Assembly: GCA_036570425.1 (NCBI GenBank)
Contig: DATCYF010000002.1
Coordinates: forward strand, 28,996 to 92,995
Direction of reading: 5' to 3'
Length of the DNA: 64,000 nucleotides
Origin: Rhizorhapis sp036570425
GTDB taxonomy: Bacteria; Pseudomonadota; Alphaproteobacteria; Sphingomonadales; Sphingomonadaceae
Shown here: positions 27,000 through 36,600 of the stretch, in pieces
How positions within the stretch are numbered: position 1 is the stretch's first letter
How the letters are laid out: each line of letters starts with the position of its first letter
The notes under the pieces: model-generated
Database searches by the model: none
Told to the model about the DNA's origin: nothing
Seen by the model: the letters and a program-made list of their open reading frames with translations, nothing else
Position numbers and translations under genes: made by a program

Positions 27000-29900
27000 A
27001 TGCATAAGGGCGGGATAGCTGACAAAGTCGGCAATCGGTACGAAGCGCGCTGGCTGACGCACCAACTGCTTGGGCTTCTCGACGGTACCGTCCAGTCGAT
27101 TACGATAGAGGCCCTGGGCGACGACGAACAGGGGTTCGAGTTCTCGCTGATGCGTGCTGGCGGCGCCGAATGGCACCAATGCAAGCGGCAGACCGCCGCT
27201 GGGACCTGGTCGATTGCCGCGCTCGATGGCGCAGGCGTGCTGTCCGCGTTCCGCGCCAAGACGAGTTCCACCGGAACGCGATGCCTGTTCGTGTCGAGCG
27301 ATCCGTCGCCGCAACTGAAACTGCTACAGGACAAGCTTCCGGCAGCGCACAGCCTTGAAGCCTTCGAGGCGAGCCTGTCGAAGATGGAGACGCAGCATTG
27401 GGGCGTGCTGAAGGAGCGACTCGGTGGCGACGCGGCCGAGGCATTTCGCTTTCTTGGGAGTACCGAGTTCCGCACACTGTCGGAGCACGACTTGGCCGAG
27501 AATCTACGCGCGCGGATTGCCTATTGGTTCAAAGGCGATGCCGACACGATCACCGCACGTTTTCGCGGCTGGCTCGAGGAAGAGCAAAACTTTAACCGGC
27601 CGATCGGTTATGATGATGTCGTCAGCTTTGCTCGCGGTGCACGGATCGAAACCAAACAGTACGAACTCGATCGCGCGCTTCCTGGGCGTATTCGCGACGC
27701 GACAACCTCCTATGTCGGTTCCTATCCGCCACTCGGTGCAGGCGTATACCGGATCGAGCGGTCAGCCGTCGGCGAAGTACTCGCTGGCCTGCAAGCCGGT
27801 GCGGGTGTCGTGCTAGTCGCGGGTGGCGCGGGCATGGGCAAGTCCGCGGTTATCGCCGATGTGATCGATCGCTTGCGCGACGACGGCACGTTGCATCTCG
27901 CATTTCGCGTCGACCAGGCCGGAGCAATCGCCACGCTCGACGAGCTCGGCGCGCAAACCGTCGGCACCGCTGATAATCCGGTGGTGATCCTAGAGCAGCT
28001 CGCCGCCGGCAAGCGCGCCGTGTTGATCGTCGATCAAGCCGACGCGGTCAGCGAAGTGTCGGGCCGGACCGCCGAGTTGCGGCGCGTCGTGCTCGCCCTC
28101 GTCCGCAAGGCAGCGCTCTATCCCCGCGTCCAGCTGATTTTTGCGTGCCGCAGCTTCGATCTCGAGAATGACCACGGCTATCGCGAGATCGCCGCGACTC
28201 AAGGCAATGTCCGCGTCGATGTCGGACCGTTCGCGCGCACTGAGATCGATCCAGTGCTCGCCCGGCTCGGTATCTTCCATGACGCCGACAATGCCCGGCT
28301 GATGGCATTACTCGCGCTGCCGATTGGGCTGACGCTCGCGGCGACGCTCGCGCAAAGCGGGATCAGCGACTTGCGTCGCGTCGAGCATCTTTCCGAGCTT
28401 TACGGACGCCTGCTGCAAACGCGTGATCAGGAAATCCAGCGCGAATTCCGCCCGGGCTGGAGCGTCTATTCGCCACTTACCGCACTCGCCACTGCAATGA
28501 GCGAGCGCCAGGAACTAATTGCACCCGTGGCGGCGCTGGACCCATTCGCCGGTTCGCTCGATCTCCTCCAGCGGGCCGGACTGATAGTGGCGCGAGACCA
28601 TCGCGTTGGCTTCATTCACGAATCGCTGTTTGACTATCTCCATGCGCGGACGTTCGTGCAGGAGCGCAAGCCGCTGATCGACTTCCTGCTAGCAAGCGAA
28701 CAAACGCTGTTTCGCCGAACCCAAACGCGGCAGATCCTCGCATTCGAACGCGAACTCGAGCCCGGCCGCTATCTCACCGACCTGCAAGCGATCCTGAGCG
28801 ACGCGCGCGTTCGGCCGCATATCCGCGAGACGATCGTGCGGTGGCTTGCCACGGTTGCGGACCCGACGCTTGGCGAGTGGGAATTGGTCGCCCGCTACGC
28901 CGCATGTGACGGACTGCCCCGCAAGGCGGGGAACGTCATTTTCGAGCGCCGACCGTGGTTCGAGTTGTTACGTACGCAAGGCGTGCTGGACGCTTGGCTC
29001 GCCAGCGACGGCGACGATCTCACTTGGGCACTCGGATTTCTGCGCTCGGTGGCGCCGCTGGCGCCTCACGAGGTCGCGGCATTGATCGACGATTTTCTTG
29101 AACGCCGGCCCGATCGCGTGCGCGACGTGTTTGGGACCCTCAGGTTCATCGACCCCAAGGCCGATGCGCGGCCACTTGCTGACAGCCTCATTGCCGCACT
29201 CAACCGCTCAGCTCCCGAAGATTGGGAAAACGGTGGCAATGATTGGGATGATTACTATGCGTCGTGGATAAAGTTCGCTCCGCAAGACGCGGCGCGGATC
29301 TTCGGCGCGCAGCTAGGGCGCTGGTTTCGCCTAAACCCGGAAGGACACCCGTTCAAGCGTCGCTATGAAGATGGCGGGTCAGCGATGCACTGGCTGAGTG
29401 AGCTCGCCAAGGCCGCGCCGCTTGCGCTTCTGGAGCAACTTCTGCCCTTCATGCGCCTGGCGATGAAACGCGCGCGCAAGGATGAGGAGCTTCCCGCCGA
29501 GGACGGTATCTGGTATTGGCGGCGCTGGGACCGGACCGATGTGCGATCGGTCGATCTTCTCGACATCGTGCGCGCCGCTCTCGCGGAAGTCGCGCGCAGC
29601 GACCCACAAGCGGTCATGCGACTGCTCCGCGACCTGCGACCCGAAGCTCATATCACCAGCCTCCACCTGCTGCTCGAAACCGTTGCGACAAACGCACAAG
29701 GATTGCGGGATCTGCTGGTCGAGCAACTCGACAATCCCGGCTTGTTCAAGGCAGGTTGGTACGGCGCTGACGGGCATTCGGCGGGCCTCGCGATCGCTTC
29801 GGCCATGCCATGGCTAATTGAGGCTGAGCGGGCGCGGGCGGAAGCCGCCATCCTCGCGCTCCGACCCGAGATCGCATGTGCCAAGCGCGCCCTCGCGCGT

Positions 29901-31541
29901 GCGGAGAGTGATACCGACGAGCCCCAGCCGCCCTACCGAACCCGGAGTTATGCGAGTTATTGCCTCAATCAGTCGGGTAAGCGAGAATGGTCCGTACTGC
30001 TGCAGATCGGAGCGAAGCAGCTGTCGCCGCGTGCGGCAAAGCGGCTCGCCGAACTCGAGCGCAAATTTCATGGCCAAAAGCCTGAGCAGCCCGACGGCAT
30101 TCGCGGCGGCATGGTGCGCTCACCGATCGCCGGCGAGCGCACCAAGTTCATGAACGACGATGCCTGGCTAAACGCAATCCGCAAGTTCAGCCGGCCGCGG
30201 GAAGAAATGCGGTGGCGTGGCGATGGCCTCACTGGCGGCGCAATGGAGCTGTCGCGCGAATTGAAGGAGCGTGCCAAGGAGGCGCCCGAACGGTTCCTCT
30301 CGTTGCTCGCGCGGTTTCCGGAGGGCACGTATCAAGACTTCGCCTGGGGCATCACCGCCGGGATAGCCGAGACCAAACCTGACACCGACATGATCGAGCG
30401 AGTGCTCGCAATCGTGGATGCCAACCCCGCGGCCAGGCCGGACGACCGCTCGCTTATCTGGATGATCCGAGCTTGCACTGGGGCACACGGGCCTCGTGCC
30501 GAGAGTTTGCTGTTGACGGTCGCCACCGGCGATGACGATAGTACTGGCATCGGCGACATCAAGCATGGCGAGCGCGCCAAGGAACCCGACTGGAAGCGCG
30601 CCTTCACGTTGGGCAGCGACTTGAACGGCAAGGCGATAAATTCGGCGCGAGGCTCGGCATTGGAAATGCTCGGCGGCATGTGCTGGAGCTCGAAGGAGAC
30701 GTTCGAGAAATATCGGCCGATCCTTGATCCAATTATCGGCGCCCCGGCCGCCGCCCATGTCCATTCGTCGCTCAGCGGGCTGCTGATGAGCGCACTCAAG
30801 CATGAGGGGAAACAGGGGATCGACTGGGCGCTGCGTATCGTGCGCGCGTGTCCGGAAGCTTTCTACACAAATAACGGCCAGCAGATCGTCGGGTGGGTCG
30901 CGGACTTGGACATCGCCAGCTTCGCCGAGCTGATCAATCTCTACCTGATCAATCAGGACCCGCTCGCGCGTGGCTTTGCTGCCTTGGCGGTTTTCCAGCA
31001 TAGCCTAGACGATCCCGAATGGCTGCCGCTCGCCGAGAATCTGCTGGAATCCGGTGCTAACTATCGCTCTGCGGCCGCCGCCGTTGCAGCCGCGAATTTC
31101 GAATCCGTCCGTTTCGGCACCACCTGCACCGATTGGCTCATTCGCTTGTTCGACGACGAGGACGAGACGGTGCGGCACGAAGCGAGTGACTGTTTCCGGC
31201 GCATGAGGACTTCGGACATCGCCTCGCATGCGGGGCTGTTCGAAGCTTATGTCGCGTCCCGATATTTCGAGACCGACCGGACCTATTTCCTACACCGGCT
31301 GGAACACGCTCCGCCCGGGCTCGACGAGCTCGTGCTCAAGCTACTCGAGGATACACTCAAGGCGCGCACCGAAGGAAATAATGATCCCCGGGCCTATGAA
31401 TTGCGCGAGATAGGCGAGCTGGCGCTTAAGCTCTATGCCTCGAACGTCGACCACCCCCTGCGCCGAACCCGCGCGCTCGACCTGATCGACCGCCTTGTCG
31501 AGGACGGTCTGATGGGAATGCAGAAGCTTGAGGCAGCCTGA
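27000..31541 (+). CDS. Avs-like STAND NTPase with N-terminal nuclease (antiphage candidate)
   Basis: Large single-gene protein of 1513 aa. Residues 1-130 look like a PD-(D/E)xK nuclease of the Mrr/Cap4 (DUF4297) kind: GGIADKVGNRYEARW, then acidic E37 and D41-D42, then EWHQCKRQ giving the Q60-x-K62 pair. A P-loop NTPase follows, with Walker A GGAGMGKSAV (275-284) and Walker B VLIVDQAD (341-348). About 900 C-terminal residues are helical repeats without known motifs. This nuclease-STAND-repeat layout is that of Avs (AVAST) proteins, which sense phage proteins and degrade DNA. I chose the ATG at 27000 (MHKGGIADK). Which Avs type, and activity, are unproven. Confidence 0.72.
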   Translation: MHKGGIADKVGNRYEARWLTHQLLGLLDGTVQSITIEALGDDEQGFEFSLMRAGGAEWHQCKRQTAAGTWSIAALDGAGVLSAFRAKTSSTGTRCLFVSSDPSPQLKLLQDKLPAAHSLEAFEASLSKMETQHWGVLKERLGGDAAEAFRFLGSTEFRTLSEHDLAENLRARIAYWFKGDADTITARFRGWLEEEQNFNRPIGYDDVVSFARGARIETKQYELDRALPGRIRDATTSYVGSYPPLGAGVYRIERSAVGEVLAGLQAGAGVVLVAGGAGMGKSAVIADVIDRLRDDGTLHLAFRVDQAGAIATLDELGAQTVGTADNPVVILEQLAAGKRAVLIVDQADAVSEVSGRTAELRRVVLALVRKAALYPRVQLIFACRSFDLENDHGYREIAATQGNVRVDVGPFARTEIDPVLARLGIFHDADNARLMALLALPIGLTLAATLAQSGISDLRRVEHLSELYGRLLQTRDQEIQREFRPGWSVYSPLTALATAMSERQELIAPVAALDPFAGSLDLLQRAGLIVARDHRVGFIHESLFDYLHARTFVQERKPLIDFLLASEQTLFRRTQTRQILAFERELEPGRYLTDLQAILSDARVRPHIRETIVRWLATVADPTLGEWELVARYAACDGLPRKAGNVIFERRPWFELLRTQGVLDAWLASDGDDLTWALGFLRSVAPLAPHEVAALIDDFLERRPDRVRDVFGTLRFIDPKADARPLADSLIAALNRSAPEDWENGGNDWDDYYASWIKFAPQDAARIFGAQLGRWFRLNPEGHPFKRRYEDGGSAMHWLSELAKAAPLALLEQLLPFMRLAMKRARKDEELPAEDGIWYWRRWDRTDVRSVDLLDIVRAALAEVARSDPQAVMRLLRDLRPEAHITSLHLLLETVATNAQGLRDLLVEQLDNPGLFKAGWYGADGHSAGLAIASAMPWLIEAERARAEAAILALRPEIACAKRALARAESDTDEPQPPYRTRSYASYCLNQSGKREWSVLLQIGAKQLSPRAAKRLAELERKFHGQKPEQPDGIRGGMVRSPIAGERTKFMNDDAWLNAIRKFSRPREEMRWRGDGLTGGAMELSRELKERAKEAPERFLSLLARFPEGTYQDFAWGITAGIAETKPDTDMIERVLAIVDANPAARPDDRSLIWMIRACTGAHGPRAESLLLTVATGDDDSTGIGDIKHGERAKEPDWKRAFTLGSDLNGKAINSARGSALEMLGGMCWSSKETFEKYRPILDPIIGAPAAAHVHSSLSGLLMSALKHEGKQGIDWALRIVRACPEAFYTNNGQQIVGWVADLDIASFAELINLYLINQDPLARGFAALAVFQHSLDDPEWLPLAENLLESGANYRSAAAAVAAANFESVRFGTTCTDWLIRLFDDEDETVRHEASDCFRRMRTSDIASHAGLFEAYVASRYFETDRTYFLHRLEHAPPGLDELVLKLLEDTLKARTEGNNDPRAYELREIGELALKLYASNVDHPLRRTRALDLIDRLVEDGLMGMQKLEAA

Positions 31542-31776
31542 ACTGATCGGCTCGATCCGAAATCAGCGAAAACTGTGCTGGATCGCCGCAACGACGGCGC
31601 TTTCCTCTGCGAGTATCGCTTCGATCAAGGCCCGGAGCTGGCGCGTGGTCCCACCTGAAAATCGGTCACCCGCGCACCTGATTAGCTCATCGAGAGCTGC
31701 CATACATTCAAGCACTCGTTAACGAAGCGCGCCGATCTATCTTTCAGGTCGACCTGGTGCGCCAAGCATGTGCTAG
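31542..31776. other. Convergent intergenic gap
   Basis: About 235 nt between the 3' ends of the Avs-like gene and the 639-aa gene. I see no gene, tRNA or clear terminator hairpin here. Confidence 0.3.
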
Positions 31777-33696
31777 TTACGTTGCAAGCCATGCCTGGAG
31801 CGCAGCCATGGCATTGCCAAGGTATCGCCGGAGTCTCGGTTCGATTATCGATAGAAGTTCCATGTCGGCAAGCAGGTGATCGGCATCCTGCTTGTCCAAA
31901 ACGCTGAACGCCAGCTCGTCCGCCCATTTGCCAAGATAGGCTGACCAGGCATCAAACTCCGCGTGGGCGGCTGCGGCGGCGATAGCGATTAGGAATTCAC
32001 GTTGTGCCTTGGGCGGATGGGCGGAATCGATCCGGTTTTTGCGCACCATGACCCTGAGCTCGTCCGCCAGTGCCGTATTCCGGCTTGCGCTCGCGACACC
32101 GGCAAGTCCGGTGAAAATGTTCTCGTGCATCTCTTGATCGACATCGCCGTCGAACCGGTGCCCGGCGGACCGCATCAGCTCTACCGCCCGCTCGACCCGT
32201 TGGTCGCCGATCGAGAACAAGCCGCGCAAATTGATAAGTGCGGTGACACTCTTCGGGCTGAAATCCTGCGGCGCCAACGCTTCCGCGAGGATCGCGTCCC
32301 ATTCCGCCGGCATCATCGGAGTTTCTCCGCCCGTGCGCCCTTCGAGTGGCCCGGGCAGAAAACTGCCGGGAAAGATCATGCTGCGCGGCAGCTCGGTCTC
32401 GCCATTGCCAAACAGCAGGTCATGGAGCGGCCCCGCCTGGACATTGTCCTGATATGTCGAAGCAGCGTTCGAGATCCGTCCGAGGAACTCCGCCTTCAGC
32501 TGATCCGGCGTGCAATAATCCGCGACCCAGCGCGGCTCCTCACGCAATTCGCTCAGCGTCTGATAATAGAAACGCCGTCCGCGCTGCCCGATCGCCCATT
32601 TCGTAAAATGTTCGACGCCGACATGACCATAGGCGTGCCGCTCGAACAGCGCCGCTTGCGCGAAGATCGCCAAACGTCGCTGGAACGGCGGCAGGTCGGC
32701 CAGCACGCCGGTACGGCTGATGTCGCCACCGACATATAGCAGGATGCCCATCAGGAAATGCAGTCTTCCCTCGACGTCCGTCGGATCGAGGTCGCGGATC
32801 GAGGTTACAAGCGCGAGGATGGTCGGCTCGAGCGAAGGAATCCTCGGAAGAACAGCCAACCCAGTCTCGATCGCGCCGATGCGCGAAAGCAGGTCGCCGG
32901 AGCTGGCGGCCCATTCCAGCAGTGCCACCAGCTCGCTCTCGGAGACCTTCGCGATGTCGCTCGCGGCGAGGATCGACGAGTGGCTGGCAAGCAGCAAGGT
33001 CAGACGGGTGACGTCGGGGTCATGGAACGCAAGCTGCCTATTGATATGCGGCGCGAGGATTTCTGCGGCGAGTTGCGGGACTGAAGATGCCACCCCCTTG
33101 CCGATGAGGTTCTCGTAATAGTCGCGGTCGGCGGGTACCAACGTCTCGGTCTTGCCGGTCGGACCGCTGAATTGCTGCTCGATTTTTCGCCCGATCTCGA
33201 GCGGCGTATGGTCGAGCGCCGCGTCGAGGTGGCGAAGCTCCTCGTTGCGCAGAGGCCGCTCGGTCAGTCGTACGCGCCAGTCAGCCAAGGCGTCGCGACC
33301 GAGCCCGGCATAGGCGAGAGCGGCGTCGAATTCGTCAAGCCGGAATTTCGCGTCGTGATGCAAGGCGACAAAGCCGTGAAGCTGAAAGCTCGCCTGGGCG
33401 TTCCGGACCTTCAGGATCTTGCGCCCGGCGTCTTCGCCGCGCTCGATCGACCATTCGTCGCCGTCGTCGTCCTTCACCGTCGCCGACGCATCGCCACTGC
33501 GGTACAGTTCACGGATCGCGTCGAAGAACGCGGCGCGACCGAACCGCGCCTTGTCGCCGTCGAAGACAATCATACCGTCCAGCTTGAGGTCCAGCACCTC
33601 GCGGAATCGGTCGTCCTCGACTACCTCTCGCAGGATAGTCTCGGGAAAGAGCGACAGCGCTTCGCGGCGCGTGAGCGGCATGTCGTCCTCAGTCAT
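31777..33696 (-). CDS. Unrecognised 639-aa protein, partner of the TPR/PIN protein
   Basis: I do not recognise a family. The protein begins MTEDDMPLTRREALSLFPET, has a beta-rich stretch (about residues 55-120) and then predominantly alpha-helical sequence to the end; no membrane helix, P-loop, metal triad or signal peptide is evident. The ATG at 33696 overlaps the stop of the 1394-aa gene by 8 nt, so the two are translationally coupled and probably act together. A second possible start is the ATG at 33681. A scaffold, sensor or immunity role is possible; none can be inferred from motifs. Confidence 0.6.
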   Translation of the reverse strand: MTEDDMPLTRREALSLFPETILREVVEDDRFREVLDLKLDGMIVFDGDKARFGRAAFFDAIRELYRSGDASATVKDDDGDEWSIERGEDAGRKILKVRNAQASFQLHGFVALHHDAKFRLDEFDAALAYAGLGRDALADWRVRLTERPLRNEELRHLDAALDHTPLEIGRKIEQQFSGPTGKTETLVPADRDYYENLIGKGVASSVPQLAAEILAPHINRQLAFHDPDVTRLTLLLASHSSILAASDIAKVSESELVALLEWAASSGDLLSRIGAIETGLAVLPRIPSLEPTILALVTSIRDLDPTDVEGRLHFLMGILLYVGGDISRTGVLADLPPFQRRLAIFAQAALFERHAYGHVGVEHFTKWAIGQRGRRFYYQTLSELREEPRWVADYCTPDQLKAEFLGRISNAASTYQDNVQAGPLHDLLFGNGETELPRSMIFPGSFLPGPLEGRTGGETPMMPAEWDAILAEALAPQDFSPKSVTALINLRGLFSIGDQRVERAVELMRSAGHRFDGDVDQEMHENIFTGLAGVASASRNTALADELRVMVRKNRIDSAHPPKAQREFLIAIAAAAAHAEFDAWSAYLGKWADELAFSVLDKQDADHLLADMELLSIIEPRLRRYLGNAMAALQAWLAT

Positions 33697-36600
33697 CGCC
33701 GATCGCATCTTCCGCGAACATCAATATGAACTGCCGCACATGATCGATCAGCCACGCGTAGATTCTGGGCTCGGTATGTTTGAGCGGCTCCAGCAACTCC
33801 TCCCGCATCCAGCTGTCGAAGCGATCGCGCGCACTGAATTCGATCTGGGGACGGTTGATCAACAGGCTGTTGACCGGGATCGCGAGACCATAGGTCGCCA
33901 TCGCGGAGCCATCATGGTCGGTAATCATCCCCGACCAGTTGCGCATGTCGGCCCGTGCCAGGAGCCAGCGCGATCTCGCGCGAGCAAGATCGTCCGCGAT
34001 CGTATCATTCCATTGCAGGCCGATTGTATCGACGAGGACGGAAGTCAGACGCTGTAGCCATTCGGCCTCGGCCGGCAGTCGCAGCCACGACCGCATCTGG
34101 ATCATCATGAGATTCTCGCGAAATGCGCGAAGCTCGCCGGTCTCGAGCATCTCGCCGTCCTTCAAGCGCGACCGCGCGACAAGTTCAGCCAGCTCCTCCG
34201 CCGTGGCGGGGATCAATAATAATCCCGAGCGCCGTAAGGTCGTCAGGTAGCAGCGATGCTCGTCTTCGCTGATTGCGTTGTCGGCGCGTAGCGCGGCGAG
34301 GAGGTCAAGCGACGTCCAGACCGGAGACGCGCCATTGTCGCTGTCGATATTGGCATGGCGGTTCATGTACCGGTCGTCGGAGACGATCGCGTCGACATGG
34401 CCGGCAAGCTCGATCACGGACATATCGGGATGAGCCTTGAGCTCATCGGTGTCGCCGCTTGCCGCCAATTTGACGGTGCCCGACGCGATCCCGGCCGCCA
34501 GCGGCGCCCGGAGCCGTTCGATCACCGCTTCGATCGCGGTCGCCTGGCTCTCCAGCCCGATCAGCGCATTCGCCTCGTCGACCTGATGTTGCGAGACAAA
34601 GACCTTCAAGCCGGCCGCCGCGATCTTGTCCAGCACGCCGGCTGTGTTGAGGTAGGATACCGAAAGATCGTCGAGATAGAGTTCGGCCCCGTCCTCGATG
34701 GCGATTTCCGTCACCCATCGCATCTCATTCGCCTCGAGATATGCGCGGGCGCGCTGCTCCTCTTCCAATGTCAGCTGACCGGCTTCGACGAGCTTGTCGA
34801 TGACCGCGAGGCACGACACCAGATGGTCCGCGAAACGCGCCAGATCGACGCCTTCCCCGCGGAACGATCCGACCTTTTGCACGGGCGCCGAGCGAACCAC
34901 TATGCGTTGCGCCTCGTCCCCGGGCTGGCTTTGCGCTTCGCCGAGCATCGCGGCCAGCGAGCGGCCGACAATATCGACGAGCTTTTCATCAACCGGCGTC
35001 GACGGCGTGAACCGGAGCATCCGGCCCGCGCTCAAGGCGCGCGACATCCGGTGTGCGAACGCGATGCGGCTTGGTTGATGGAAGGCAAGCCGCTGGCGTT
35101 CGCCAAAGAGCCAGCCGAGCGTCGAATGCGCGATCGTGACGATCCAGCGCGCGGTGACCAGCTCGATCAGGTCGAGCGAGGCGAGAATGATCAGCGAACT
35201 TCCATCGAGTGCGATCGAATTGGCCTTGAGGTCGGGCGACCCCCGCACACCGCTATAGGCGGGAATGACCGAGCGTCGCCGCGGGTCGGGTTCGTCACGG
35301 TTGGCGAGCATTGGCGGCAGGAGCAGCTCGAGGCTCGGCCGGCGCAGCAGCTTTGCCGCCACGTAGCGCGGGATGTCTCCAGCTTTGAGCTTGTCCCAAG
35401 CCTCCGAGACGCGCTTGTCCCAATCGGGCGCCTGGTCGATCAATTGCTCGATGTCCGCCGACTGGACCGGGCCATCGTCGCCGGAGAGATTGGCAGCCAT
35501 CGCAAACCACTGGTGAACATGGTCGGCGTTCTCGAGACCTTGCTGCGTCGAAAGCATATAGCAGCCGATCAACACCTCTGGATCAGCAGGCGCCTTCTCG
35601 GCGGCAAGGGCGATCAGGCCGGCCACGCGGGACGATCCGATCTGCGCCGCTAGCTGCGCCGTTAGGAGCAGCTCTTCGGCCGTTCGGCTGTCGCGCTTCG
35701 ACCATTCGTCTTCGACATGCACCGAGAGGTCGGGCCACCGGCCGGACGTGATCAATATGTTTGTCAGCAATGCGCGATCATCGGCTACGTCGCGCTCGGC
35801 CCGCAAGCCGGTGAGGACCGCTGTTGCCTGCGCAATGTCGCCGGCGCGGTAGGCGGTCCAGGCCTGAGCCGAGCGCAAGAGCGGCGACGTCTCGATCAGC
35901 TCGGGGACATCGCCAAGGACCGTTGCGACGTCATCTGTACGATCGTGCCGCAGCAGGAACTGCACGATGCTCTCGGCATCATGGCGCGCCTTCGTCGTGG
36001 TCACCAGCAATCGGGCAAGCTCGAAGAACCGCTCGGAATAGCCTTGGCGCGACATCGCCAGAACGAGCTGCGCAAGATTGGCCGTGACCGGTGACACGGC
36101 ATAAGCGGCTTCCAGATCCGCAATGCTTGGGCCGGTCGCGCCGGTCGCGATGATTGCCTGCAGCTTGGCGCGCTCACCGTCATCAATACCGTCGGCCTCG
36201 TCGAGGCGGCGTTGCGCCTGGTCGAGACGATCGGCCGAGGTCAGCATCTTGATCTCGATGTCGAGGATGCCGGGTCGATTGAGGTGCGCCAGCATGACGC
36301 GCATATGCTTCTGGAGATAATCGGCGGCATTCGCCGCCGTTGCCTGACCATTGGCCAAGGCGAGCCGCGCAAGCGCCATTTCGACATCGCCTTGCGGATT
36401 GAGTGTATCGGCACGAGTCAGCGCGCGCTCCACGGCGCTTAGATCGAGTGAAATGCCGAAGGCCAGTCCGAGCGGAACCCATGCGATCGGGTCGTCTGCG
36501 CCGAGCTTGCTCTCAAGCGCTTCGCGGGCCTCAGCCCGGGTGTCCGTATCGCGCAATCGCAGCCATAGCGCGAGATTCTCGAACGCGCGTGCGGCGCGGT

